Of a stretch of DNA of 64,000 nt, positions 37,084-45,067 are shown one piece after another. The DNA comes from Bacillus sp. RAR_GA_16 (GTDB lineage Bacteria; Bacillota; Bacilli; Bacillales; Guptibacillaceae), in assembly GCF_020165985.1 (NCBI RefSeq), contig NZ_JAIUKZ010000013.1, forward strand, positions 1-64,000, given 5' to 3'. Numbering within the stretch: the stretch's first letter is position 1; the number at the start of each line of letters is the position of its first letter. Made by a program: the position numbers and the translations under genes. The notes beneath the pieces were generated by a model that did not search any database, was not told where the DNA came from, and worked only from the letters and a program-made list of their open reading frames with translations.

Positions 37084-37409
37084 ATGAAAAGACTTGTCTT
37101 TTTCCTATCGTTTACGATCCTAATCGGTTGTGGTGTAAAGATCCAGAACAAATCGACAAAGCGGAAGCGAGCGTCGAGCGCTATCTGAAGGCTAACTTTC
37201 AAAACATTGAAAGCGTAGAATTTAACAATTCCCCTTCTGCTCCAATGGGTGGTCTCGTTCTAGAAGGAACGGTCAATGGAAAGGCCACATTTAATATTGG
37301 GGTAAATGAAGATTACACTGTCGGAGGGATCGGGAAGGGCGAGGGATTTCCCGAACGGAAAGAAGCGTGCCGAGAGCACTCGTGTGACTATGGACAGCAG
37401 GAAGAATAG
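37084..37409 (+). pseudogene. DUF1433-type small lipoprotein, array copy J, frameshifted
   Basis: ATG at 37084 starts a good signal peptide (MKRLVFFLSFTILIGCG). The DUF1433 core (PEQIDKAEASVERYLKANF ... EACREHSCDY) is in another frame. Adding one base at the AAAG run near 37139 (GTAAAGATCC) would join them as CGVKDPEQID. Unlike the GATC-associated insertions elsewhere, this is a missing base. The core is nearly identical in pattern to copy A, including SPSAPMGGLVLEGTVNGKATF. Confidence 0.7.
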
Positions 37410-37462
37410 GTTAATAGCTAGTCTCAAATGATAGTTTGTAACTTTCTAAGGAAGTGATTCTA

Positions 37463-37795
37463 TTGAAATGGCCCCTTTCTCTTTTGACATTAACACTTCT
37501 TTTACTTATGGGATGTAGCCTGATGCAAAGAGAGGAATATGACGAGGAAACGATCAAAGAAGCGAAAGCGAGTGTGACAAGCTATATAGAAAATAATTAT
37601 GAGAGCATTGAACAGATCACGCTGAAGGATCCCTCCCAGGGAGAGATGGGAAGTTTCAAACTTGAAGGGAAAGCAAATGGAAAAGCTTTTTCAGTGATGT
37701 TAAATAACGATTTGACGATTTCAGTGATGTCCATCCAGAGCGAACATTTTCCAGAGAAGAAAGAAGCGTGTAAGGAGAACATTTGTGACTATTAA
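37463..37795 (+). CDS. DUF1433-type small lipoprotein, array copy K
   Basis: 110 residues from a TTG at 37463 after GGAAGTGATTCTA. Lipobox MGC. EETIKEAKASVTSYIENNYESIEQI, GEMGSFKLEGKANGKAFSV, then SIQSEHFPEKKEACKENICDY. It shares the KANG-EAFSV/IQS variant with copy B, about 4 kb away, suggesting duplication of blocks rather than of single genes only. Confidence 0.75.
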   Translation: MKWPLSLLTLTLLLLMGCSLMQREEYDEETIKEAKASVTSYIENNYESIEQITLKDPSQGEMGSFKLEGKANGKAFSVMLNNDLTISVMSIQSEHFPEKKEACKENICDY

Positions 37796-37843
37796 CGTGA
37801 CGGAAAAAATGCTTCTTCCCTTTCCTTATTGCGAGGTGATTTT

Positions 37844-38188
37844 TTGTTAAGACGACTTCTTAGCGTGCTTCTTATGTTCACTGTCCTTGGTGGGTGTAGT
37901 TGGGCATCTTCCCATGAAACGTATGATGATGAAACAATTGCTAAAGCGGAGGCTTCCACACAAAATTACATCAAGAGCAACTTTAAAGAGATCCAATCTG
38001 TTGAAATCACAACCGTCTACCAAAATGAAATGGGCGGCATGACGGTAGAGGGATCGGTGAATAACGGTGAGGGTACTTTTTCCGCTGGAATTGAAAAAGA
38101 TTTTTCGGTTGGAAGTGTTGGGGTAAGCGAGACATTTCCGGATCGAAAAGAAAATTGTATGGAGCGCACGTGTACATATGAGCACTGA
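37844..38188 (+). CDS. DUF1433-type small lipoprotein, array copy L
   Basis: 114 residues from a TTG at 37844 after GAGGTGATTTT. Lipobox GGC. AEASTQNYIKSNFKEIQSVEI, NEMGGMTVEGSVNNGEGTF, then NCMERTCTYEH. It belongs with copies C and D in having EMGG and an extra residue in the NNGEGTF strand. Confidence 0.75.
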   Translation: MLRRLLSVLLMFTVLGGCSWASSHETYDDETIAKAEASTQNYIKSNFKEIQSVEITTVYQNEMGGMTVEGSVNNGEGTFSAGIEKDFSVGSVGVSETFPDRKENCMERTCTYEH

Positions 38189-38209
38189 TTTGATGTGAGG
38201 TGAAATGGA

Positions 38210-38533
38210 ATGAAGTCCTATCGAGGTGCTTTCCTCGCCTTGGTGATCCTCTTTAGCGGATGCCAGGCAGAATCGTATGATGAGGAGACCATCCAAAAAG
38301 CAACCGAAGCAGCGGAAAGCTATATGGTGAACAACTTTTTAATAGAAGAAATAACATTAGGCGCGCCCTATCAAACAGAAATGGGCGGTATGGCGATTGA
38401 TGGTACGGTGAATCAAGGTGAGGATTTCACCATCAACCTTGAAGAAGATTTTACAGTCGCCGGGTTAGCCATTCGAAGCGATGATTTTCCTCCTCGAAAA
38501 AAGGGGTGTGAAGAAAGAGTTTGTGATTATTAA
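38210..38533 (+). CDS. DUF1433-type small lipoprotein, array copy M
   Basis: 107 residues, ATG after GTGAGGTGAAATGGA. Lipobox SGC, short linker, then EETIQKATEAAESYMVNNF, TEMGGMAIDGTVNQGEDF and GCEERVCDY. Last complete member of the cluster. Confidence 0.75.
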   Translation: MKSYRGAFLALVILFSGCQAESYDEETIQKATEAAESYMVNNFLIEEITLGAPYQTEMGGMAIDGTVNQGEDFTINLEEDFTVAGLAIRSDDFPPRKKGCEERVCDY

Positions 38534-38539
38534 AGATGG

Positions 38540-38677
38540 CTTTGAGATGGCTCTATGGGCGGAGAAGCTGAGTTTTCCGCTGGGATCGAAAACGATTTTT
38601 CAGTAGGAAGTATCGGGTTAGGTGAAGGATTTCCGGAAATAAAGGAAGAATGTTTGGAGGAAACGTGTGATTACTGA
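38540..38677 (+). pseudogene. DUF1433-type 3' fragment, array copy N
   Basis: Only the C-terminal half remains: GGEAEFSAGIENDFSVGSIG, then GEGFPEIKEECLEETCDY and a stop at 38677. There is no signal peptide or start. Probably the leftover of unequal recombination at the end of the array. Confidence 0.65.
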
Positions 38678-38713
38678 GCAAATCCGCGGTCTCGGTTCTT
38701 GCGTAGTCCCTGT

Positions 38714-38820
38714 TTATTAGCCAAATCCCAGATATATTGTCCAAAATCCATTTTTATTGGCCAAAATCGAAAGATATTGGCCAAATCCACGTTTTATTAG
38801 CTAACGAGAATCATTCTAAC
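38714..38820 (+). repeat. 107-bp GGCC-array element, copy 2
   Basis: Same five-unit, 20-bp-pitch structure, ending CGAGAATCATTCTAAC. Nearly identical to copy 3 at 39923 and lying on the other side of the SDR gene. Confidence 0.85.
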
Positions 38821-38883
38821 AAACTCATTCCTCCCGCCAACCGCCTTCCCTCAACCTCTCCCCTTACCACAAGCCACAAAAAA

Positions 38884-38934
38884 AGCCAGTGCCTCTTCCA
38901 CACGCTTTCGCGTATACGGTAAAAGGCACTGGCT
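38884..38934 (-). terminator. Terminator of SDR gene
   Basis: AGCCAGTGCCT / AGGCACTGGCT with a 29-base loop that itself folds (CGCTTTCGCG); on the - strand followed by seven T. Confidence 0.8.
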
Positions 38935-38956
38935 ATATTTTATCCCTCTCTATCAA

Positions 38957-39742
38957 CTAGATCTCCATGTCCCATCGCTCTTGTTGGGTTTTCTTCAACT
39001 GCTCTTCTGTTTCCTTAGGATAAACGGTTCTGAATTTATGGTGGTCCGCTGGTATGATTTCAATCATTTTGTCGATCATGTCTTTGGGATCAAACAAATC
39101 ATTTAATGCAGCATCCTGCTTCTCCATTTCTTCCTTTGGTGTAAAGTTCTTTTCTTCATCGTACCATTTCCACTTTTCTTCTGCGCTTCGTTTGTTAAAG
39201 CCCGTGTCATATGCGCCAGGGTTGATGGTCGCTACTTGTACGCCAAATTCCTTTAGCTCACCTTGCATCGTTTGGGCAACGCCTTCAAGCGCATGTTTTG
39301 TCGCAGTGTAAGGTCCGACGAACGGTGTCGCAGAGATACCTGCCATCGAACTCATGAAGACGATTTTCCCACTCCGTTTTTTCACAAATTCCTGGGCCGC
39401 AATCTGCGCTGTTTCAAGTGTCGCAAACACATTCACTTCAAATAACGCGCGGAAACGGTCCATCGGTACTTCACTAAGAGGTCCACCTTCATTAAGAGCC
39501 GCATTCGCCACAAACACATCAAAATCATACTTGCGAATCTGTTCGCGATCCCGCTCGTTCGTGATATCGAGTTTAAAGACTTCGATATCCAGATCCTGTT
39601 CTCGTGCCTCGCGAAGCAAATCTGTTTTTTGTGACGTTAATTCAGTCGTTGCAATAATTTTATGTCCTTTTTTAGCAAGACCGAGAGAAGCTCCTCGCGC
39701 AAGTCCACTTCCGGCCCCTGTGATAAAAATCGTTTTGCTCAT
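38957..39742 (-). CDS. SDR family NAD(P)-dependent oxidoreductase
   Basis: 261 residues. Cofactor motif TGAGSGLARG (8-17), NAALNEGG for the NAG motif (about 84), the catalytic Ser in FMSSMAG (about 130) and YTATK (about 144-148). This is a classical Rossmann-fold short-chain dehydrogenase. The substrate is not readable. Start ATG follows GGAGGAAGAGCAA. It is monocistronic, bracketed by repeat elements 2 and 3. Confidence 0.9.
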   Translation of the reverse strand: MSKTIFITGAGSGLARGASLGLAKKGHKIIATTELTSQKTDLLREAREQDLDIEVFKLDITNERDREQIRKYDFDVFVANAALNEGGPLSEVPMDRFRALFEVNVFATLETAQIAAQEFVKKRSGKIVFMSSMAGISATPFVGPYTATKHALEGVAQTMQGELKEFGVQVATINPGAYDTGFNKRSAEEKWKWYDEEKNFTPKEEMEKQDAALNDLFDPKDMIDKMIEIIPADHHKFRTVYPKETEEQLKKTQQERWDMEI

Positions 39743-39922
39743 TTGCTCTTCCTCCGTTCCGTATTATCGTGTATGTCAGTTTCTTCCCACTCGAATCAGA
39801 TTTCAAACACAGAACGAAGAAATACCAGTTAAATCCAGAAAGGCAACTCTCTTTCCCGTCTATCTCGCATTATCCTCTATTAAACACTCATTCCTACTCA
39901 CGATGTATAGGAGATTCACACT

Positions 39923-40029
39923 TTATTAGCCAAACCCCAGATATATTGTCCAAAATCCATTTTTATTGGCCAAAATCGAAAGATATTGGCCAAATCCATA
40001 TTTTATTAGCTAACGAGAATCATTCTAAC
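39923..40029 (+). repeat. 107-bp GGCC-array element, copy 3
   Basis: Differs from copy 2 at only a few positions over 107 bp, including the linkers, so the two are recent duplicates or have been homogenised. Located between the SDR start and the end of yxlG. Confidence 0.85.
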
Positions 40030-40092
40030 AAAACACGTACGCCACCCCGCCCCCCATCTCCATCTCCACCTCGCCCCAAATACCCTCCCCCT

Positions 40093-40869
40093 CTAATAAC
40101 GCTTATACTTCTTCATCACCATGACGCCTGCTATAAATAGCAAAAGAGATAACGTCGCGGTACTACCGATGACGGTCCAGGCTGACTCGGTCCATTGTTG
40201 TTCGATTAAAAGCTTCGTCGCTTCTCCTCTTATATTTCCTGGACTCCAATCCATGAATCTCGGAAGAAGTGTTGTCAGCAGGCTGATTAGCGCTAGAAAG
40301 AGAAGACTGACGCCGGCGATTGCGCTACTCTGCCTGATGATCGTGCCAACAAAAATCGTGACGCAAACGACAAAGATCACCCAGAAGCAGTACATGACGA
40401 GGCTGCTCAGCATGACCTGCCAGTCGACCGGAGTAAATAATAAATTTGTATAATACCAGGTGAGGCAGTAGCTTAAGATAAGTGATAGAAGCAAAAGGGC
40501 AAGCTGGGCAACCGTTTTACTGCCTAGGTATTGCCACTCGTTCACGGGTCTTACCATCACAAGCGTAATGGAACCATTTTGTCGTTCCTGAGCGATGACA
40601 TTCATGGTGGCGAGCGCAAACAACAAGGTTCCAATCGTGCCATATTGAGACAGGGCGCCGCTCAATACTTCTTCACCCGTAGGGGTCGGGATGTTGATGC
40701 TTGCTCCTTCTGGTAGGTTACCGGCCATATCGAGAATTTGTGGCATATAGTAACTTGTCAGTGGTTGCGAGATGCCGATAATCATGAGAACAATCGGAAG
40801 CCAAATCAACTTACCATTCCGCATCAGTTCAGTAATTTCTTTGTGTAGTAGCGTTAGAAAACGAGTCAT
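40093..40869 (-). CDS. yxlG: ABC-2 type permease, YxlG-like
   Basis: 258 residues with six predicted membrane helices; the cytoplasmic N-terminus FLTLLHKEITELMRNGK and the ERQNGSITLVMVRPV segment are typical of ABC-2 permeases. It overlaps the ATPase gene by four bases and is the last gene of the sigY-type operon, where YxlF/YxlG form an ABC exporter of unknown substrate. The order sigY-C-D-E-F-G is conserved, which supports the name. Confidence 0.85.
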   Translation of the reverse strand: MTRFLTLLHKEITELMRNGKLIWLPIVLMIIGISQPLTSYYMPQILDMAGNLPEGASINIPTPTGEEVLSGALSQYGTIGTLLFALATMNVIAQERQNGSITLVMVRPVNEWQYLGSKTVAQLALLLLSLILSYCLTWYYTNLLFTPVDWQVMLSSLVMYCFWVIFVVCVTIFVGTIIRQSSAIAGVSLLFLALISLLTTLLPRFMDWSPGNIRGEATKLLIEQQWTESAWTVIGSTATLSLLLFIAGVMVMKKYKRY

Positions 40870-41759
40870 TGTCTCACAACCTTCATATAAGCATCCTCTA
40901 GTGAGTCCTGCATGATTTCAAAGTGAGTCACCGATCGGTTCCGGTTAATGAGCGCCTGTAAAAGCTCATTATGGTGAACATGCTCAGGCAATCTTACTTT
41001 CACTGTTTTCGCATCAATGTACTCATAGTCTTCAATGATCTCAAGCTGTTCGATGACGCCGTTCATCGGTTCTTCGGTTTGCACTTTAATTGGCAATAGA
41101 TCAAACTCTTTACGTAAAGCAGGCAGTGATCCTTTCCACTTGAGACAGCCATCTTGCAGGATAAGAACTTCATCGCAGATTTGCTGGGCATCATGCAGAA
41201 TATGCGTCGAAAAAAGCACCGTCATATTTTGTTTCAGTTCTTCAATCAGATATAGGAAATCTCGCCTGCCTTTTGGATCGAGCGCTGATACCGGTTCATC
41301 TAGGATGAGCAGCTTCGGTTTGTGAAGCAAAGCCTGCGCTAACCCGAGGCGTTGCTTCATTCCGCCAGAGAAGCCTCCGATTCTTTTATTCATCGCCTCT
41401 TCTAAACTCACAAATGTTAACGTCTCCTGTACACGTGCTTGAAGCTGTTCCTTTGGAATAGAGGATAGCTTCCCGGCGAAAAACAGAAATTCTTTGGCTG
41501 TCATCCAATTAAAAAAGGAGGGGTGCTGAGGTAAAAAGCCGATCAATGGCCGATAGTCTTTCTCAGCATATCCTTTAAATTGAATGGCGCCAGAGTCAGG
41601 TGTGAGAAGGCGGGCTAATATCTGTAGCGTCGTCGTTTTACCCGCTCCATTTGGACCCAATAGTGCCATACAGCTTCCCTCATGTATGCTAAATGAGAGG
41701 TTCGACACTGCCCTTTTTTCTTTGTACTGTTTCGATAGATTGTCGATATTAACTAGCAA
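40866..41759 (-). CDS. yxlF: ABC transporter ATP-binding protein, YxlF-like
   Basis: About 297 residues from a TTG at 41759 after AGGGGGTGGAAATC. Walker A GPNGAGKTT, Q-loop FLPQHP, signature FSGGMKQRLGLAQ, Walker B LLILDEPVSALD and the H-loop STHIL are all present. The C-terminal extension (about 210-297) is of the type found in gliding/bacitracin-like exporters. It pairs with YxlG. Confidence 0.9.
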   Translation of the reverse strand: MLVNIDNLSKQYKEKRAVSNLSFSIHEGSCMALLGPNGAGKTTTLQILARLLTPDSGAIQFKGYAEKDYRPLIGFLPQHPSFFNWMTAKEFLFFAGKLSSIPKEQLQARVQETLTFVSLEEAMNKRIGGFSGGMKQRLGLAQALLHKPKLLILDEPVSALDPKGRRDFLYLIEELKQNMTVLFSTHILHDAQQICDEVLILQDGCLKWKGSLPALRKEFDLLPIKVQTEEPMNGVIEQLEIIEDYEYIDAKTVKVRLPEHVHHNELLQALINRNRSVTHFEIMQDSLEDAYMKVVRQ

Positions 41760-41771
41760 GATTTCCACCCC

Positions 41772-41972
41772 CTAACTGTTTTTCCGTCCGATCACAAAGT
41801 AAAGAATCGCCCCAAAAAGATTCACAAACAGAATTAGAAGGATCCACATCCATTTAGGTCCGTTTGTTTCCTTTTGCTTGATGCAGCTCACAAGCGCTGA
41901 AATGGCTAAGATTGCTTGCAAGATCAACAATGGCGCCACTAACGCCCAGTTTATGTCGTTCAAAGCTTCCAT
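41772..41972 (-). CDS. yxlE: PLDc N-terminal-type membrane protein, YxlE-like
   Basis: 66 residues with two membrane helices, ending VNLFGAILYFVIGRK, the typical phospholipase-D-nuclease N-terminal (PLDc_N) motif without any nuclease domain. In B. subtilis YxlE has been implicated as a negative regulator of SigY together with YxlD. Position and size match. Confidence 0.85.
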   Translation of the reverse strand: MEALNDINWALVAPLLILQAILAISALVSCIKQKETNGPKWMWILLILFVNLFGAILYFVIGRKNS

Positions 41973-41976
41973 GTTT

Positions 41977-42189
41977 TTAACTCTCCTCCTTTTTTAGCCT
42001 TCGTTTATATGGCCATACAACGAACAGCAAATAAAATAACGTTGGCATCGGTAATTGAATCAATCCCCAGATTCCCCATAGCCACGGGTAGCTGCCTTTT
42101 TTCTTGGCATCGACAAAGAGAAGCATGCTCTGGGTGAGTAACAAGAGAATCAAAATCGGAACAAGAACAAAGAGCTCAAGGTTTGTCAT
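41977..42189 (-). CDS. yxlD: Small membrane protein, YxlD-like
   Basis: 70 residues, ATG after AAGGAGTGGCCACTC. Two hydrophobic helices (LFVLVPILILLLLTQSMLLF and LIQLPMPTLFYLLFVVW) separated by DAKKKGSYPWLWG. Overlaps yxlC by 14 bases. YxlD is needed for negative control of SigY in B. subtilis (from memory). Confidence 0.8.
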   Translation of the reverse strand: MTNLELFVLVPILILLLLTQSMLLFVDAKKKGSYPWLWGIWGLIQLPMPTLFYLLFVVWPYKRRLKKEES

Positions 42190-42508
42190 GAGTGGCCACT
42201 CCTTTCTTATTCACTTTCTTATAAGTGAAATAGACACCAAAAGGAACGATCAGGCTGGCCACAATCTGGATGATCAGAAAGAAGACCGGAGCTTGGAAAA
42301 TACTAACCATGACGGCTGTTAAAATCACGATTGCTGTTAACAGGAAAAGCGCACTTTCGAGATAAAAAGCTTTTTTCTTTTTCTGTTGGAATAGCAGAAG
42401 CTGCTCCTGCATATCTACCTTCGAAAGTGATTCTTTTCCAAGCTCATCGATTTGCTGCCAATCCTGTTTAAGGTGTTGCACAATCTTTTTATCTTCTTTG
42501 TCATTCAC
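42176..42508 (-). CDS. yxlC: YxlC-like SigY-associated protein
   Basis: 110 residues: a charged cytoplasmic N-terminus (to about 45) and two membrane helices. Overlaps the sigY stop by four bases, the usual coupling of an ECF sigma factor with its membrane partner. YxlC is proposed as an anti-sigma or accessory factor of SigY; there is no zinc-binding ZAS motif here. Confidence 0.82.
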   Translation of the reverse strand: MNDKEDKKIVQHLKQDWQQIDELGKESLSKVDMQEQLLLFQQKKKKAFYLESALFLLTAIVILTAVMVSIFQAPVFFLIIQIVASLIVPFGVYFTYKKVNKKGVATHDKP

Positions 42509-43041
42509 GGCGTATCCAACTCCTTTCGTAACTTTTGTATCCCCGTATGCACCCTGGACTTCACAGTTCCTGTACGGATGCCGAGCATTTTTCCTATTTC
42601 GTCATACGAATAGCCATAATAATGACGGAGCAAGATCGGAACTCTTAAGGTAGAGTCTAACGTGTTAAAATCGGTGAAAAGATCGCTCCAGTTCATCCCT
42701 TTTGTACTTGCTTCCCACGCTAACTTTCGTGACAGGACATGCTTCTCGTCCTCCACCCATTTCTTCTCTCGCTTTTGTTTTCGAAGCACATCCATGTATA
42801 GCCTCGACGCAATCGAAATCATCCAGGTGGAGAACTTCGCTTCCCCTTTGTAGGAGGAAAGCTTCACATAACACTTCATCATTGTCTCCTGTGCAAGCTC
42901 AACGCTCGTTTCTTCATTCAAGGTTAGTTTTAAAAGATATTTGTAGAGGAAAGCATAATAGCACTGAAAAAGCTGAGTGAACGCATCATCGTCTCCGGCT
43001 TGTGCCTGCTGAATTAATTGAATTTCCTCCTCGCGTTCCAT
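42505..43041 (-). CDS. sigY: ECF RNA polymerase sigma factor SigY
   Basis: 178 residues. Region 2 (ELAQETMMKCYVKLSSYKGEAKFSTWM followed by IASRLYMDVLRK) and region 4 with an HTH (YSYDEIGKMLGIRTGTVKSRVH) are clear. Downstream yxlCDEFG-type genes and a SigY-like promoter identify it. The product directs transcription of its own operon, probably in response to cell-envelope or nutritional stress. Confidence 0.9.
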   Translation of the reverse strand: MEREEEIQLIQQAQAGDDDAFTQLFQCYYAFLYKYLLKLTLNEETSVELAQETMMKCYVKLSSYKGEAKFSTWMISIASRLYMDVLRKQKREKKWVEDEKHVLSRKLAWEASTKGMNWSDLFTDFNTLDSTLRVPILLRHYYGYSYDEIGKMLGIRTGTVKSRVHTGIQKLRKELDTP

Positions 43042-43070
43042 ACAACCCTCTCCTTTACCTGCACCTATAT

Positions 43071-43096
43071 GACGTTGACCTCGTTTAAATCGTTCA
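43071..43096 (-). promoter_or_regulatory. Autoregulatory SigY-type promoter
   Basis: On the - strand: TGAACG, 16-base spacer, CGTC, about 30 bases before the sigY ATG. It agrees with the ECF SigY consensus as I recall it. Confidence 0.7.
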
Positions 43097-43137
43097 TTTT
43101 ATTTTTAACACGATTTTTTCTAAAAAGGATACATAAA

Positions 43138-43169
43138 AAAGCTAACTTCCATCATTGAAAGTTAGCTTT
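43138..43169 (-). terminator. Terminator after DinB-like gene
   Basis: AAAGCTAACTT / AAGTTAGCTTT, 10-base loop, followed by TTTT on the - strand. Confidence 0.8.
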
Positions 43170-43185
43170 CCTCTTCTTTTCATTT

Positions 43186-43705
43186 TTACCGTTTCAAAAC
43201 TCCCAAATACGCTTCCCACGGTCCAACATCTTCTCTGTACCTTTCTGCCATCACTCTTGCGATTTGAGACACATGAGTAAAATCATGGACGACCCAAGTG
43301 GCTAGCAATTCCTTTAGTTTCACTTCACCGAATGCGGGATGATGACCCGTTAATTCAAGCTGAGCATCTGAGTGCACCGCCTGCTTTAAATGCATTAAGC
43401 TTTTCGATCGAGCTTCTTTGAATTCAGCTAGCTTCGTTTCGATCGGGTTAGCGGCATTGGTGAGATGAGCAAACCGATTCGAACGGTGGAAAAGGATTTG
43501 CCTCTCCTTCTAAAATCGTTTCTACCCTTGGCATCCAGTTGGTTCTTTCACTCTCGATCAGGTGGTTAATGACTTCAGAGACAGTCCATGTCCCTTCTCC
43601 TTCGTTCACCGTTAACCAGCCTTCCGATAATCCAGAGAGTAACCCTTCTAATGACCACGGCGTTCGTTCTAATATCTGAATCGCTTCATCCAGGTTAAAA
43701 TTCAT
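43186..43705 (-). pseudogene. DinB/DfsB-type metal-binding protein, frameshifted
   Basis: The N-terminal frame (from 43705) reads a DinB-like four-helix bundle: [13 protein letters not shown], then [21 protein letters not shown] (first His). The C-terminal frame (to 43186) contains LLATWVVHDFTHVSQIARVM (HDxxH) and GPWEAYLGVL. One extra base separates them. Restoring GATC from GATTC at 43476-43480 joins [19 protein letters not shown] into about 172 residues with all three metal-ligand His. Probably a bacillithiol-transferase-like or unknown enzyme. Confidence 0.8.
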
Positions 43706-43729
43706 GCAATAGCCCCCTTCTTCCTACGA

Positions 43730-45064
43730 TTAACCAGTAAACAGATCTTCATCAGGATAACGGATATTCGTTCGGTCTGGTTGGGCTAATGAAAAGGCAA
43801 GAGTGAGTGGTCCAAGCTTCCCTAAAAACATGATAAAGATGATCGCTATCCTTCCGATTGTGGACAAATCCCCTGTAATGCCCATTGATAGGCCAACGGT
43901 CCCGAAGGCAGAGATCACTTCAAAAGCAATTTCAATAAAGGATTGATTTTCGGTCAACACGAGTACAAAAATGGTTAAATACACCGTCATGATGCTAATG
44001 ATTGTAATCGCAAGCGCTTTTAAGACGATATGTTTTCTGATCGTTCTTCCATAAAGGACCGGATCACTTTTCCCGCGAAGAAAGGTAATGACAGCCATGA
44101 TAATTACAAAAGCGGTCGTAAGTTTGATCCCGCCTCCAGTTGAAGTACTGCCTGCCCCGATAAACATCAAAACAAACATAAAGAAAGCCGTATCGATTCC
44201 TATCCCGCTAATATCCACACTATTAAATCCAGCTGTTCTTGTCGTAACCCCCTGGAAATAAGATCCCCATAATTTATCACCAAGTGATAAATTGGCTAGC
44301 GTTTGCGGATTGTGATACTCCAATATAAAAAATGTGAACATGGCGATGAGATTAATGACAACCGTCCCTGTCAGCATGACTTTCGAATGAAGCGCCATTC
44401 CCCGAAAGGTTTTGCTCCGAATAAGATCGTCCAGTACGGTAAACCCAATCCCTCCAACAATAAAGAGAAAGGAGATGACGATATTCACAACAGGATCCCC
44501 GACATAATCCATTAAACTGTTCGACCAGATCGAAAACCCAGCATTGTTAAAAGCAGAGATCGAATGAAAAAAACTGGCATACGTTCCAGCCTGCCATCCC
44601 ATTTCAGGTACCCATCGCGCTGCAAGAATAACAAAGCCGATCGCTTCAACGGCCAAAGAGAAAATCAAAATGTTTTTGACTAATTTGACAACCCCGCCTA
44701 TCGAGGTTTGATTGGTTGCCTGTTGCACGAGTAAACGGTGTGTCATGCCAATTTTACGTCCCAGCACCATGAAGATTAACACGGCAAACGTCATGATTCC
44801 GAGTCCACCAAGCTGGATTAATGAGACAATGACGATTTCACCAAATAGCGTAAAGGCTTCTCCTGTATCGACAACCACTAATCCTGTCACCGTCATCGCT
44901 GAAGTCGCTGTAAATAACGCATCAACCCACGTGATGCCATCTGTCGTTGCAAAAGGCAATTTCAATAACCCCGTTCCAACAAAAATCAAAGCGACGAAAA
45001 CAAAGATCAGGACTTGCGGCGGACTAAGTTTAATAAATTTTAAGGCAAACCGATTTGTTATCAT
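43730..45064 (-). CDS. ktrB: Ktr potassium uptake channel subunit KtrB
   Basis: 444 residues of TrkH/KtrB type with four M1-P-M2 repeats; selectivity-loop-like segments include FTATSAMTVTGLVV, HSISAFNNAGFSIW, GVTTRTAGFNSVD and ISAFGTVGLSMGIT. It imports K+ (Na+-coupled) across the membrane under control of the KtrA ring. Three bases downstream of ktrA, in one operon under the c-di-AMP riboswitch. Confidence 0.95.
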   Translation of the reverse strand: MITNRFALKFIKLSPPQVLIFVFVALIFVGTGLLKLPFATTDGITWVDALFTATSAMTVTGLVVVDTGEAFTLFGEIVIVSLIQLGGLGIMTFAVLIFMVLGRKIGMTHRLLVQQATNQTSIGGVVKLVKNILIFSLAVEAIGFVILAARWVPEMGWQAGTYASFFHSISAFNNAGFSIWSNSLMDYVGDPVVNIVISFLFIVGGIGFTVLDDLIRSKTFRGMALHSKVMLTGTVVINLIAMFTFFILEYHNPQTLANLSLGDKLWGSYFQGVTTRTAGFNSVDISGIGIDTAFFMFVLMFIGAGSTSTGGGIKLTTAFVIIMAVITFLRGKSDPVLYGRTIRKHIVLKALAITIISIMTVYLTIFVLVLTENQSFIEIAFEVISAFGTVGLSMGITGDLSTIGRIAIIFIMFLGKLGPLTLAFSLAQPDRTNIRYPDEDLFTG

Positions 45065-45067
45065 CGT

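Noticed and set aside
39354-39929. 191-codon + strand frame opposite the SDR gene
   Set aside because: Shadow of the SDR coding strand; the SDR has all family motifs and a terminator.
38737-40140. Open frames translating across repeat elements 2 and 3 (products with YWPKSKDIGQI-type stretches)
   Set aside because: They arise only from the repeat sequence, have no ribosome sites and no conserved continuation.
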